Assembly (NCBI RefSeq): GCF_000182925.2
Contig: NC_026614.1
Location: forward strand, 1-64,000
Origin: Neurospora crassa OR74A
Taxonomy: Eukaryota; Ascomycota; Sordariomycetes; Sordariales; Sordariaceae
DNA: 64,000 nucleotides
Reading direction: 5' to 3'
Shown here: positions 1 to 9,636 of the stretch, piece after piece
Layout of the letters: the number at the start of each line of letters is the position of its first letter
Position numbering within the stretch: position 1 is the stretch's first letter
The notes under the pieces: generated by a model
Databases searched by the model: none
Told to the model about the DNA's origin: nothing
Seen by the model: the letters and a program-made list of their open reading frames with translations, nothing else
Program-made: the position numbers and the translations under genes

Positions 1-112
1 GGATCCACTCGTAGAGTGGAATCACAGTTCTGTGGAGGCACGGCTATCCTATAGCGCGTCTTGCGACTGCGACGGAGCAGCTGGATTAGTACTGGACGGA
101 TCATAATCATCA
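1..112. other. left edge, short non-coding stretch
   Basis: The window opens inside one of the small CCACTC...GAGTGG hairpins that recur through the genome. The rest shows no reading frame, tRNA or rRNA that I recognise. Confidence 0.5.
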
Positions 113-183
113 ACCTGGGTAGTTTAAAGGTAAAACCTTAATTTCATACATTAAAGATGAGAATTCGATTTTCTCCCCAGGTT
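113..183 (+). tRNA. trnM: tRNA-Met (CAU), upstream copy
   Basis: A seven-pair acceptor stem (ACCTGGG with CCCAGGT), a T-arm GAGAA/TTCTC and an anticodon loop TTCATAC (CAU) fold as a tRNA. It is nearly identical to the tRNA at 21181, which sits just before the full nad2, and it arrived with the same duplication that brought the nad2 start at 269. It looks intact. Because AUA is used heavily as isoleucine, one of the three CAU tRNAs here may be a lysidine-modified tRNA-Ile. Confidence 0.85.
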
Positions 184-268
184 CGCGTGCGCACTATGGA
201 GGGGAAGGGCACTGATCGAGTAGGACCAGAGCTTTCCTTATTTAAATCTCCAAATTTCTTCAAAATTT

Positions 269-840
269 ATGATAATAATGACTATACTGTCTTTATTACT
301 TACTAATGCCGTTACTTTAAGACGAGATATTTCCATACTTTTTAATAGAATTGTGATTATAGCATTAATTTATTGTATTTTGCATGATACAATGAGTTTA
401 TCTATTATAAGTAAGGGGGTAGGTTTACATGGAGGTTTACTTCATATAACCAATATAACACAAGTATTCCAAATATTTATTTTTTTGATTAGTATATTAA
501 TATTACAATTAACAAGTTTCGATCCCATAAAAAAATTTTATATTATGAGACATCCTAGGTTTATTAATAAGTGGCCTAGAGCTATAGGATATTCAATACC
601 ATTATCCACTCCACTCCCCCCCCCCTTAAGGGGGGGGGGAGTGGATTTGTTTATTTTATTAGACGCATGTTTACTATGAGCAAATTCAGGTACTATAAGT
701 AGAAGTCCCGATTTTATTATTACAAAATTATATTGTATATTTCATTGCTCCTTTATTTTATTAGGATTAGGTGTAGGTGGTCTACTGTATGGATCAAGTA
801 CTACAAGTTTGGATGGTTTATATATAATCAATAGTATCCA
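269..840 (+). pseudogene. nad2: truncated 5' copy of nad2
   Basis: The start is almost identical to the full nad2 at 21341: the first ~113 codons match (one early residue differs), as does the ~90 bp leader and the upstream tRNA-Met. Identity stops near 608, exactly where a GC hairpin of the TTAAGGGGGGGGG type begins. Beyond it only scraps of nad2 remain, for example around 674-709 and 760-838, which match the segment near 21960-22030. The fragment cannot make ND2. It matters because it carries the nad2 leader, and possibly its expression signals, to the unknown orf323 that follows. Confidence 0.88.
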
Positions 841-972
841 AAGTCACGTAAATTATAGCATAATTAACCCGTTGTACAGGCATTTTAATAAAATCCAAAT
901 TAAAATGCTTAACAACAAATTTTTAAGATTAAGTATGGGGGCCATATTGGCTCATGCCAATTATGATACATA

Positions 973-1944
973 ATGATTAAAAAGGTTAATAATTTCTTAG
1001 TTATAATTTTAGTTTTTTTAGCTGTAATTCTAACAGAATTAATAATGTTCATGGAGCTTAACTCCTTAACGTTGCTAAAATGTTTTATATTTGTAGATCT
1101 TTTATTGGTTTTTATCCCTTTTAGTTTACCTCGTATGGGTGGAAAAGTGTCTTCTATAAAAAATTTAATCGATGCTATTAAAACACGTATCTTTTTCTTT
1201 AATAGCTGTCTCTTTTTCTCTAAAATCTGACTCTATGAAAATAAAATTACCATATTTTGGGTGTATACAATATGAAATGGTTTAAATTCTATTTTTTGTG
1301 GGATATTTATGGAAGATAACTACATGGCGGATATATATTCTATCTCCCCTAAAAATGGTGGGGGGGACCCCGCAGAGGGGAATACCCCCTCAGGAAATCC
1401 AGACAGTACTATAAGTTATGATTTCCTAGCTGAAGCGCGGGATAGGATTAATACTCATAAGAGTGAAATTTCAACTCCAACGGAGGGGGATAAAGCTATC
1501 CTTTTTTCAAAGGATATTCCGACTTATGGCCAAAAAAAAATATATTTCCAAGAGTCTTCTGGTTTATTGAGTCGTAGAGGGTTAGCACCCCTTTCAGTTA
1601 GAGAAATCTGCGATACTCTTTTAACAGATAAGGGACTTCCTCCGTTAAACACCGTAGGACTAAAATCCCATCTCAATACTGTAGATCAGAATATTGTGCT
1701 GTATAAAGAGCAAGTAGTGAAATTTAACAACACTCTTAGAGGTATTGATCAAGGTAATGAGCCATTTTTTCCAGATAGCTCCAAAAAATTATTTTTGGAG
1801 TATAAAGAAATTTTACCTCACATGGTCGAAATAAATGAAAAAATGGGTACTAATTTATGCAAAGAGATAAAAGCTAAAGATCCCTCTTTTCATCACCCCT
1901 TATTAACTAATAATGATTCAACATCTAAGCCTAAGGAAAAATAA
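973..1944 (+). CDS. hypothetical membrane protein, orf323
   Basis: With TGA as Trp this is one open frame of 323 codons; under the standard code it falls into two pieces (973-1230 and 1309-1944). The N-terminus starts MIKK and is followed by two or three hydrophobic segments (residues ~5-60 and ~90-112). A polar, Gly/Pro-rich linker follows, then a charged Lys/Glu-rich C-terminal half of likely helical character. No known domain is recognised. The architecture, with an MIKK start, membrane anchor, low-complexity linker and charged tail, resembles orf626 downstream of cox1, so the two may be related. It lies behind the duplicated tRNA-Met/nad2 start, and ATG 973 follows closely spaced in-frame stops. 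Expression is unproven. Confidence 0.6.
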
Positions 1945-2382
1945 TTTAAGAGGAGCTTTAGCTTTACGCTTTAGCTTTAGCTTTAGCTAAAAAAATTAAA
2001 GTCCAATCCATAGTTTCATTTTAATATACATAATATTGGGGGCATATTATGACATAACGTATATAACAAAATTGAAATTTCAATTTTCATCGCCCCCGGT
2101 TGAGTAGTGATAGTATTAAAGTTAAAGAGGAAGGGGCCCTTCCACCCCTTTATCCCCCGTATCCCCCTAATCCCCCTATCCCCCCGTCCCCCCGCCCTGC
2201 AGTACTGCAGGGGGGGGAAGGGGGGATTAGGGGGGGGGGAAATTACGGGGGGGGATTAGGGGTGGAAGAAATGATGGGAAGGGTGCTAAGCCTAAGCTAA
2301 ACCTCCTCTTTAACTTTACTTTATATAGGCTAATAATAAAAATTATAATTATAATGTGATCTTAGCAAGGGATCACATTATA
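1945..2382. repeat. GCTTTA tandem tract and PstI GC cluster
   Basis: After orf323 comes an imperfect tandem array of a GCTTTA-like unit (about 1952-1990). A long GC hairpin centred on a PstI palindrome near 2197 follows, flanked by C-rich and G-rich arms. Just before tRNA-Cys there is a short inverted repeat around GTGATC...GATCAC (2357-2380), of which a partial copy also precedes the second tRNA-Cys. I see no gene. Confidence 0.6.
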
Positions 2383-2455
2383 AGGATTACGATGTAAATG
2401 GTTTACCCTTTGACTGCAAATCTTAAGGATTAGGTTCGATTCCTACGTAATCCTT
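2383..2455 (+). tRNA. trnC: tRNA-Cys (GCA), copy 1
   Basis: The acceptor AGGATTA pairs with TAATCCT, and the anticodon loop contains GCA. The same 73-base gene with its short 5' flank recurs at 37864, so this tRNA is duplicated. Both copies look intact. Confidence 0.9.
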
Positions 2456-3477
2456 TAGGGGGTTAGCCTTAGCTTCGCCAGCCCCTAATCCCCTTCGCTA
2501 CCCCCCCCTCCTCCACCCTAATCCCCCCGTATCCCCCTCCCCCGCCCTGCAGTACTGCAGGGGGGCAGGGGGGGGGATTAGGGGGGATACGAGGGGTGGA
2601 GGAGGGGGTTTTGGGGATAAGGGCCGTGCATTATTTTTTTTAGCTTCCCCCCTGCAGTACTGCAGGGCGGGGGGACGGCTAAAAAAAAAATTAAGCTAAG
2701 CCGAAGGCTAGCGCTAGGGATGGGCCCCACGAATACCCCACACACCTTCGTGTGTGGGCCGTATTGGGGTCCCTCGAAGTGGAAGAGAGTATTTTGTTTG
2801 GTGATTAAAAATTAGGAAAGTCTAAAGTTATTAAAAATGCATATACAAGTAAAAATTATAGTTTTACACAGAAAATAGAAATAAAAATAAATTATTAAGT
2901 ACAAAAAGATAAATTTTAATTTGCGGACTTTCAAGCTACAAAGAACTTTTTTTTAGCACTCATTATTTATCGGGGGACCCCGCCCCCTTCGGGGGCGGGG
3001 GCCCATTTATAGGCGTAAATACATTTTTACACCCCCCCCGTCCCCCCCCGCCCTGCAGTACTGCAGGGGGGGGGCCGCCCTGCAGTACTGCAGGGGGGTG
3101 AAAAGGAGGGGGGATTTATAGGCGCAAATATTTATTTGTATAAATAACCTTATTATTATTAAGCCGCCAGGCGTCTAATTTAATAATAATAAACGATAAG
3201 CAGCTTAATTTAATCCTGAACAAGATATAGGATATCTTTATAGTAAGTATTCTATATCGAGCCGCCAGGCGTCTAAATTTTTAAAAAGTTTTTTCCACTC
3301 GCGTACCCCCTCCTTTGCTCAAGGTCCCCATCACATTTAATTATGCCCCTGCAGTACTGCAGGGCGGGGGGACGGTTAAAAAAAAAATTGGCTGGCGAAG
3401 CTAGCCCTACCACTTCGTTAGCACTTCGTTGGGCCAACGAAGTCACTTCGTTGGCCAGCCCCAAAATTAAAAAATAA
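2456..3477. repeat. dense GC-hairpin cluster upstream of rns
   Basis: No gene is visible. The stretch holds five or six PstI palindromes (near 2547, 2652, 3053, 3077, 3348). It also holds one reverse copy of the double hairpin with CACGAATAC/GTGTGTGGG arms (2722-2775), one GGGGACCCCGCCCCC element (2972-3003) and two AGCCGCCAGGCGTCT mini-palindromes (3163, 3260). Part of the composite element CTCAAGGTCCCCATC...TTAATTATGCCCC...CTGCAG (from ~3319) is also present. Several palindromes are extended by TTTTTAGC...GCTAAAAA arms. Confidence 0.75.
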
Positions 3478-3488
3478 TTAGAGATGTA
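3478..3488 (+). promoter_or_regulatory. mitochondrial promoter for rns
   Basis: TTAGAGATGTA fits the Neurospora mitochondrial promoter consensus TTAGARRTGTA as I recall it, and lies ~40 bp upstream of the predicted rns 5' end. An inverted repeat (ATGTAATA...TATTACAT, 3484-3521) begins within its 3' end and could mark processing. The same motif stands before rnl. Confidence 0.7.
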
Positions 3489-3524
3489 ATAAAAAAAATT
3501 TTTTTTAATTTTATATTACATCAA

Positions 3525-5331
3525 TAAAAATAGATGAGTTTGGTGATGGCTCTGATTGAACACTGTCCAAATACTTGACACATGCTAATCGAACGTTTAA
3601 TTTTGGCCTAAGAAAGGGGTTTCATCGTGGCTTAAGCTAAGGGGTTTATTGTGGCTTAAGCTAAGGTTTAATCTTTGACTTAAGCGGGTGTTTTAGGGGA
3701 ACTTGTGCCCCTAAAACCTCTTAATTAAAAGTGGTGTACAGGTGAGTATAATATTTTTTCGCTTAACTTAAAGTGAAGGCAAATCCTTCATATTGCAAAA
3801 GGATATCTTAGGCACCTGTTGAAAGGGGCCTACTTATATTATATCCGCTTTAAGAGGATGAGAAAAGTTTCAGAGATAGGTAGTTGTTAAGGTCATGGCT
3901 TAACAAGCCAATAATTCTCTTAGTCGAAGCTGAAAAGGCTGATCGACCACATTGGGAATGAAAAAATCCCAAGGCAAATAGGTACAGCAGTGAGGAATCT
4001 TGGTCAATGGGCCCACGCCTGAACTGGTAACTTGGAGGAATGAGGGGTCAACTTTGCAAATGGATGAGTGATCGTTAGAAGATCCTTAGTCCCCTGGTCT
4101 TCTTGACACATGAGGTATATACTTCTAGTCCATATTGGGGGGAGACTCCACGTCGATTTATCGAGTAAAATTCTGTATACATATTGATAATGACAATATG
4201 TACATTTGTCTTGACTAATTACGTGCCAGCAGTCGCGGCAATACGTAAGAGACTAGTGTTAATCATCATAAATAGGTTTAAAGGGTACTCAGACGGAAAA
4301 ATTCGCCCAAATATAGGGGACAATTTTTCTAGAGTTTTATGTAAGAAGGTCGTACTCTAGAGTGGAGAGATAAAATTCTGTGATACCTAGGGGACGGGTA
4401 AAGGCGAAGGCAATCTTTTATGTAAAAACTGACGTCGAAGGACGAAGGCAAAGGGAACAAAAAGGATTAGATACCCCAGTAGTCTTTGCAGACAATTATG
4501 AATGCCATAGGTTAGATTTTTAATTTAGTCTATAAATGAAAGTGTAAGCATTTCACCTCAAGAGTAAGGCGGCAACGCAGGAACTGAAATCACTAGACCG
4601 TTTCTGACACCAGCAATGAAGTATGTTATTTAATTCGGTGACCCACGAAAAACCTTACCACAATTTGAATATTAATAATAATGATATTATTTTTTATGCT
4701 TGATATGGCAAGCACTCAATTTTCCCCTCCCCGTAGGTTTGCCGCGGGGGGGGAGAAAAAAGAAAAATAATGGATAATATAGTAAATACCATATTCCAAC
4801 TATATTTAATTATTAATACAAGTGTTGCACGGCTGTCTTCAGTTGATGTTGCGAAACTGTGGTTCGTTCCATGGAATTAACGTAAACCCTTGCTTTATTT
4901 GTAAATATTATAAAGCAGTTCACCTTTATATAGGAAATGATAAAAGGGATCAAGACAAGTCATCATGGCCTAAATATTGTGGGCTATAGACGTGCCACAT
5001 TTTCCTAAACAAAGAGATGCAAAAATGTGAATTTTAGCTAATCTCAAAAAATAGGATAAAAATATACAAGGATTGTAGTCTGAAATTCGACTGCATGAAT
5101 AAGAAATTGCTAGTAATCGTGAATCACCATGACACGGTGAATATTCCCTCGGATTGGTACTAACCACTCGTCACATGCTGAAAGGAGTGCGTGCAATAAG
5201 TTTGCTTTTCTGTTATAAGTAAGTAGACATATAGGTTTAGATGTTATAATAGGATCCTTCGTATGCGCGGCTCTGATTAGTGTTAAGTCGAAATACGGTT
5301 CGTGTAGTGGAAGTTGCACGGGACTTATCAA
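3525..5331 (+). rRNA. rns: small subunit ribosomal RNA
   Basis: Conserved 16S-type landmarks occur in order. The 5' region GATGAGTTTGGTGATGGCTC is at ~3533. The 530 loop GTGCCAGCAGTCGCGGCAA is near 4225. The 790 loop ATTAGATACCCCAGTAGTC is near 4467. TTGCACGGCTGTCTTC is near 4824, and the decoding-region sequences are near 5100-5330. Ends are placed by comparison with bacterial 16S and are approximate. A fungal-type expansion with a GC-rich hairpin sits at ~4722-4755 in the variable 3' domain. No intron is seen. It is followed by tRNA-Tyr and tRNA-Asn, which could serve as processing points. Confidence 0.95.
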
Positions 5332-5452
5332 TGTTGAACAATACGATTGGATATACACCCCCTGGGTTCGTGGCGAAAATTGCCTCGTTCCATTTTATAG
5401 GGAAAATATATCCTTATGTATATATTCTTTATTTTAAAGTATATATATATAA

Positions 5453-5539
5453 AGGAGGGTTCCGTTTGTTGGTATGACGGGTTAAGCTGTAAACTTAATG
5501 ACTAATTAGTCGTCGAAGGTTCAATTCCTTTCTCTCCTA
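5453..5539 (+). tRNA. trnY: tRNA-Tyr (GUA)
   Basis: Acceptor AGGAGGG pairs with CTCTCCT. The anticodon loop CTGTAAA carries GUA, and the long variable arm makes it class II, as expected for tRNA-Tyr. It lies ~120 bp after rns. Confidence 0.93.
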
Positions 5540-5616
5540 TAGGAATGAGCTTCAGGGCTTCATTGCTAGTCTAAAGATTAAATATTAATATTAATATTAA
5601 TTATTAATATTAATGA

Positions 5617-5687
5617 GCTTCTATAGCTCAACGGTAGAGCATAATACTGTTAATATTAGGATAGATGTTCGATTCATCTTAGAGGCT
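5617..5687 (+). tRNA. trnN: tRNA-Asn (GUU)
   Basis: Acceptor GCTTCTA pairs with TAGAGGC, and the anticodon loop CTGTTAA carries GUU. An AT-rich ATTAATATT repeat lies just upstream. Confidence 0.92.
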
Positions 5688-6082
5688 ATTAGTGGAGAAG
5701 GCAGGAATTTAGAGGGGAGCGGAGCGCCCTTCTATAGAAACCAAACCACTAATTAAATAGCTATAATAGCTATATTCTGCATTTTTTTTTTCAATGGCTA
5801 GGGGGCCCACTTATGCTACGAAGTCCACTCGGAGAGTGGCACATAAGGAAGGCAGAAGCCTTCGGCTAAGGAAGGCCCCCCGAAGGGGGGAAGTATCCCT
5901 GGCCTTCCCCCTCCCCTTCCCCACCCTGCAGTACTGCAGGGGGGGGCAGGTTTGCGGGGGGGGTAAAAATAATTAGACGCCTTGCGGCTCTATAGCTGTA
6001 ATCTATATATATACATATACATATATATATTTATAGAAAATGTAAATTAAATTAATTGTTTTATTATAATAAATGGATTCAA
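5688..6082. repeat. GC cluster between tRNA-Asn and cox3
   Basis: There is one PstI palindrome (~5925), one CCACTC..GAGTGG mini-hairpin (~5825) and one AGACGCC...GGCTCT mini-palindrome (~5972). An AT-rich cox3 leader of ~80 bp follows. Short reading frames across the cluster are artefacts. Confidence 0.6.
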
Positions 6083-6892
6083 ATGACTAATTTAATAAGA
6101 AGTAATTTCCAGGATCATCCTTTTCATTTAGTATCTCCATCTCCTTGACCTTTAAATACTAGTGTTTGTCTATTAAATCTAACAACTACTGGTGCGTTAT
6201 CTATGCATAATTTTAATAATATTCATTATTTATATTACATAGCTTTAATTGGACTAGTTTCAGCTATGTTTTTATGATTTAGAGATATAATATCTGAAGG
6301 AACTTTTTTAGGGGATCATACTCTAGCAGTGCAAAGGGGATTAAATTTAGGTATTATACTATTTATAGTATCTGAAGCTCTATTTTTTTTAGCTATCTTT
6401 TGAGCTTTCTTTCATAGCGCATTAACACCTACTGTTGAATTAGGAGCTCAATGACCACCTATAGGTATAGAACCTGTAAATCCTTTCGAATTACCTCTTC
6501 TAAATACAGTGATACTTTTATCTAGTGGTGCGACAATCACTTACGCTCATCATGCTTTAATTAAAGGAGAAAGAGAAGGAGCTCTATATGGTTCAATCGC
6601 CACTATTTTATTAGCAATAATATTTACAGGCTTCCAAGGTGTTGAGTATAGTGTATCATCTTTCACTATTAGTGATGGTGCTTTTGGTACATGTTTTTTC
6701 TTTTCTACAGGATTTCATGGGATACACGTTATAATAGGGACAATTTTCTTAGCGGTAGCTTTATGAAGAATATTTGCTTACCATTTAACTGACAACCATC
6801 ATGTAGGTTTTGAGGGTGGAATTTTATACTGACATTTTGTAGATGTTGTTTGACTATTTTTGTACATTTCCGTATACTATTGAGGTTCTTAA
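6083..6892 (+). CDS. cox3: cytochrome c oxidase subunit 3
   Basis: This 269-codon frame has its start at ATG 6083 and ends in TAA. The protein begins [20 protein letters not shown]. It shows the family features: the helical bundle, the [10 protein letters not shown] stretch near residue 120, the GITYAHHA-like [11 protein letters not shown] motif, and a C-terminus ending [16 protein letters not shown]3 is an inner-membrane core subunit of complex IV. Several TGA codons encode conserved Trp residues, which supports code 4. There is no intron, and length and start match the known Neurospora protein. GC clusters with tRNA-Lys follow downstream. Confidence 0.97.
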
Positions 6893-7224
6893 TAAAAATA
6901 ATCGAGTAAGGTTGTGATAAGGCTCCGCCTCAGGAGCCTTAGGTTAAACAAAAGAACAACCACTCCCCCCTCCTCTTCCCCACCCTGCAGTACTGCAGGG
7001 GGGTGGGGAAGGGGAGGGGGGTTGCGAATTAACGGTGGGCTTAAAAGATTATTAAGCCTCAGCCCCTGATTATTGTGATAAATGACCAGAGTCCCCCCAC
7101 TTCTAAACCCCCGCAAGCTTGCGGGGGGGGGGGTTTGTTGAGGGGTACTAATTTATTATTTAGCTATTATAACTTGAGGAGGTAGGACTTATCTTCAATT
7201 GTGTAGTAGTATTTGATAATTTAA
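6893..7224. repeat. GC cluster downstream of cox3
   Basis: It contains a CTCCGCC/GGCGGAG-type repeat (~6920), a PstI palindrome (~6985) and a HindIII-type palindrome CCCCCGCAAGCTTGCGGGGG (~7108) with its usual flank CACTTCTAAAC. No gene is seen before tRNA-Lys. Confidence 0.6.
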
Positions 7225-7296
7225 GGGGTTTTAGTATAATGGCAATACTTATGACTTTTAATCATCCAGATGTTGGTTCGAATCCGGCAAATCCCA
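7225..7296 (+). tRNA. trnK: tRNA-Lys (UUU)
   Basis: Acceptor GGGGTTT pairs with AAATCCC, with a G-T pair, and the anticodon loop CTTTTAA carries UUU. A GGGGACCCCGCCCCC double hairpin (7316-7347) follows 20 bp downstream. Confidence 0.92.
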
Positions 7297-7516
7297 ATTA
7301 TGTTACTGTAAAATCGGGGGACCCCGCCCCCTTCGGGGGCGGGGGCCCACTTTAAGTGATTTATGGCTTCCTTCCGACCCCCCCCCTCCTCCACCCCTCG
7401 TATCCCCCCTAATCCCCCCTTCCCCCCCCTGCAGTACTGCAGGGGGGAAGGGGGATTAGGGGGGGGGGGGGATTAGGGATTAAGAAAAAAGTACAGTTTA
7501 ACATAAAAACAAACAG

Positions 7517-7588
7517 ACAAGCATCGTTAAATGGTTAGGATGTCTGCCTTCCAAGCAGAGAATGTCGGTTCGAGTCCGACTGCTTGTA
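7517..7588 (+). tRNA. trnG: tRNA-Gly (UCC)
   Basis: Acceptor ACAAGCA pairs with TGCTTGT. Anticodon stem CTGC/GCAG encloses UCC, and the T-arm GTCGGTTCGAGTCCGAC is perfect. Confidence 0.93.
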
Positions 7589-8056
7589 TATATATATATA
7601 AACCTTCTTAAATAGGTTTACCCGCCCACCATCATTTCATTCTGAGGCGGAGCCTTACCCTTCCACTTCGAGGGACCCCACGAATACGGCCCACACACGA
7701 AGGTGTGTGGGGTATTCGTGGGCCCCATCCCTAGCGCTAGCCTTCGGCTTAGCTAGCACCCCCTTCGCTACCCCCTCCTCCACCCCTAATCCCCCCGTCC
7801 CCCCGCCCTGCAGTACTGCAGGGGGGGAAGGGGGGGGATACGTAGGGGTGGAGGAGGGGGGACGAGGCATTATTTTTTTTTAGCTTCCCCCCTGCAGTAC
7901 TGCAGGGCGGGGGGACGGCTAAAAAAAAAAAATTAGCCGCCGAAGGGCTCGCCTCTGGATAGCTTTACGCTTTAGCTTTAGCTTGCGCGTCCCCCGCCCT
8001 GCAGTACTGCAGGGGGGGGGTGGGAGGTGAACCATGGTGGGGGGTCGCGAAGAGAA
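7589..8056. repeat. GC cluster between tRNA-Gly and tRNA-Asp
   Basis: A full CACGAATAC/GTGTGTGGG double hairpin lies at ~7670-7723. Three PstI palindromes follow (~7806, 7898, 8000), one with TTTTTTAGC...GCTAAAAAA arms. A GAGGCGGAGCCTTACC repeat (~7642) matches the end of the nad6 frame. No gene is seen. Confidence 0.65.
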
Positions 8057-8129
8057 GAATTAGTAACTTAATTGGTAGAGGACTTCCCTGTCACGGAAGT
8101 AGGTGCCGGTTCGATGCCGGTCTAGTTCG
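8057..8129 (+). tRNA. trnD: tRNA-Asp (GUC)
   Basis: Acceptor GAATTAG pairs with CTAGTTC. The anticodon arm CTTCCCTGTCACGGAAG encloses GUC, and the T-arm is GCCGG/CCGGT. Confidence 0.93.
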
Positions 8130-8229
8130 CATTCGCTACCCCCTCCGTCCCCCCCCCCTGCAGTACTGCAGGGGGGTCCCCGCCCTGCAGTACTGCAGGG
8201 GGGGGGGGTGAAAAGGAGGGGGAATTTAA

Positions 8230-8310
8230 GGAAAAGTTGCCATAGGTAAGGCGAGATATTTGCTAAATATTGTGTTTTTACACCTGGGTGTTCGAGTCAC
8301 CTCTTTTCCG
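8230..8310 (+). tRNA. trnS: tRNA-Ser (GCU)
   Basis: Acceptor GGAAAAG pairs with CTTTTCC. The anticodon loop carries GCU (AGY codons). A long variable arm (TGTG...CACC) makes it class II. Two PstI palindromes lie immediately upstream (8158, 8186). Confidence 0.92.
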
Positions 8311-8467
8311 TTGTCTCCATTTATATTTCGGGGGACCCCGCCCCCTTCGGGGCGGGGGCCCTTATCGTTTAAATAAATATAATGGCTTCTCTTCCCACCC
8401 GTAGGGTTGGCAGGAAGCCAGCCCCCTGCTTACCTCTAAATAAATATATATCTTCATCTTCGGTTAA

Positions 8468-8538
8468 AAGAGTATAGTTTAATGGTAAAACAGAAAGCTT
8501 CAACCTTTAAATTCTTAGTTCGAGTCTAAGTACTCTTG
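8468..8538 (+). tRNA. trnW: tRNA-Trp (UCA)
   Basis: Acceptor AAGAGTA pairs with TACTCTT, and the anticodon loop CTTCAAC carries UCA, which reads both UGA and UGG. This is direct evidence in the window for translation code 4. Confidence 0.95.
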
Positions 8539-8904
8539 CATCGAGTCCTCCCCCTTGAATACTTTTATCGCCTACCTTCAACCGGCCCACCCGTTATTTT
8601 TCCCCCCCCCTGCAGTACTGCAGGGCGGGGGGACGGTGGTTTCGGTCGGGGGATTAGGAGGGGGGAGAGAACTAGGGCTTCAGCCTTAGTAATGCGGCCC
8701 CATCTTTCCCCGCCCTGCAGTACTGCAGGGGGGGGGCATAATTAAATGTGATGGGGACCTTGAGAAGAGGGGGGGGGTCAGCCCCTGAATAAAAAAAAAG
8801 GTGAGGAGGAGGGGGGACTACGGCTTCACCCTTACTATGCTGACCCCTCCTACGGGGGGCGGGGGTAAGGGTGACCAAAAAATAAAGGTTTTTTTTTATT
8901 TATT
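8539..8904. repeat. GC cluster upstream of nad6
   Basis: It holds two PstI palindromes (~8607, ~8717). The second lies in a reverse copy of the composite element that ends in CATAATTAAATGTGATGGGG. A short poly-T leader precedes the nad6 ATG. No gene is seen. Confidence 0.55.
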
Positions 8905-9636
8905 ATGAACAGTTTATTCTTGATAAACGAAAGTTTCACAAATGGTTATATATCGAGCGTGCTGGATATAATATCTATACTCGCGATTTTTTGTGGTATA
9001 TCTGTAATTGTAAATAAAAATCCTATAATATCTGTATTATTTTTAATAGGGTTATTTGCTAGTGTTTCTTCTTATTTAATTCTATTAGGTTTAAGTTTTA
9101 TAGGTTTAGCCTATTTAATAGTATATATAGGAGCAATATCTATTTTATTTTTATTTATTTTAATGCTGATAAATATTAGAATAAGTGAACTTCAAAGTAA
9201 TACTAATAATAGTATACCTTTAACAATTATTCTTGGAATTTCTCTTAGTTATTCTTTATTTCAATTGTTACCTTATGATATAGCTATTTTAAGTAATTTT
9301 AGTAGTAATATAAATAATAATTTATATAATCTTTCTATGAATAAACAAAATAACGGAAATTTTGGAATTAATACCACTCCCGCAGTTTCACTGCAGCCTA
9401 AAAATAATGACTTATTATTTGTTACTAGTAAAATATGAGATGGAAATTTGGCAGAAAGTAATCATATAACAACTATAGGTAACGTAATGTATAGTAACTA
9501 TAGTATCTGATTGTTCTTAGCTAGCTTTATTTTACTATTAGCTATGGTTGGATCTATAGTGATTATAATGAAATCTAATGCTTCTTGAGGCGGAGCCTTA
9601 CCTAATACGAGGGAAACCAAAACCGAGGGGAGGTAG
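8905..9636 (+). CDS. nad6: NADH dehydrogenase subunit 6
   Basis: With TGA as Trp this is a frame of 243 codons ending in TAG at 9634. Four to five membrane helices are evident, including the conserved IGLAYLIVYIGAISILFLFILML segment (residues ~70-93) typical of ND6, a membrane-arm subunit of complex I. A hydrophilic Asn-rich loop (~115-175) separates it from the last helix. The last ~16 residues (ASWGGALPNTRETKTEGR) appear to be translated from a dispersed repeat, because GAGGCGGAGCCTTACC also occurs at ~7642 and related sequence occurs near 6920 and 63755. The family end is therefore probably close to IIMKSNA. tRNA-Trp lies upstream. Confidence 0.95.

Noticed and set aside
973-1944. Two separate proteins at 973-1230 and 1309-1944
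   Set aside because: The two are in one frame and the intervening TGA codons are Trp, so they form one frame.
8905-9438. nad6 ending at 9438 under the standard code
   Set aside because: The TGA there encodes Trp. The frame continues through the last membrane helix to TAG at 9634.
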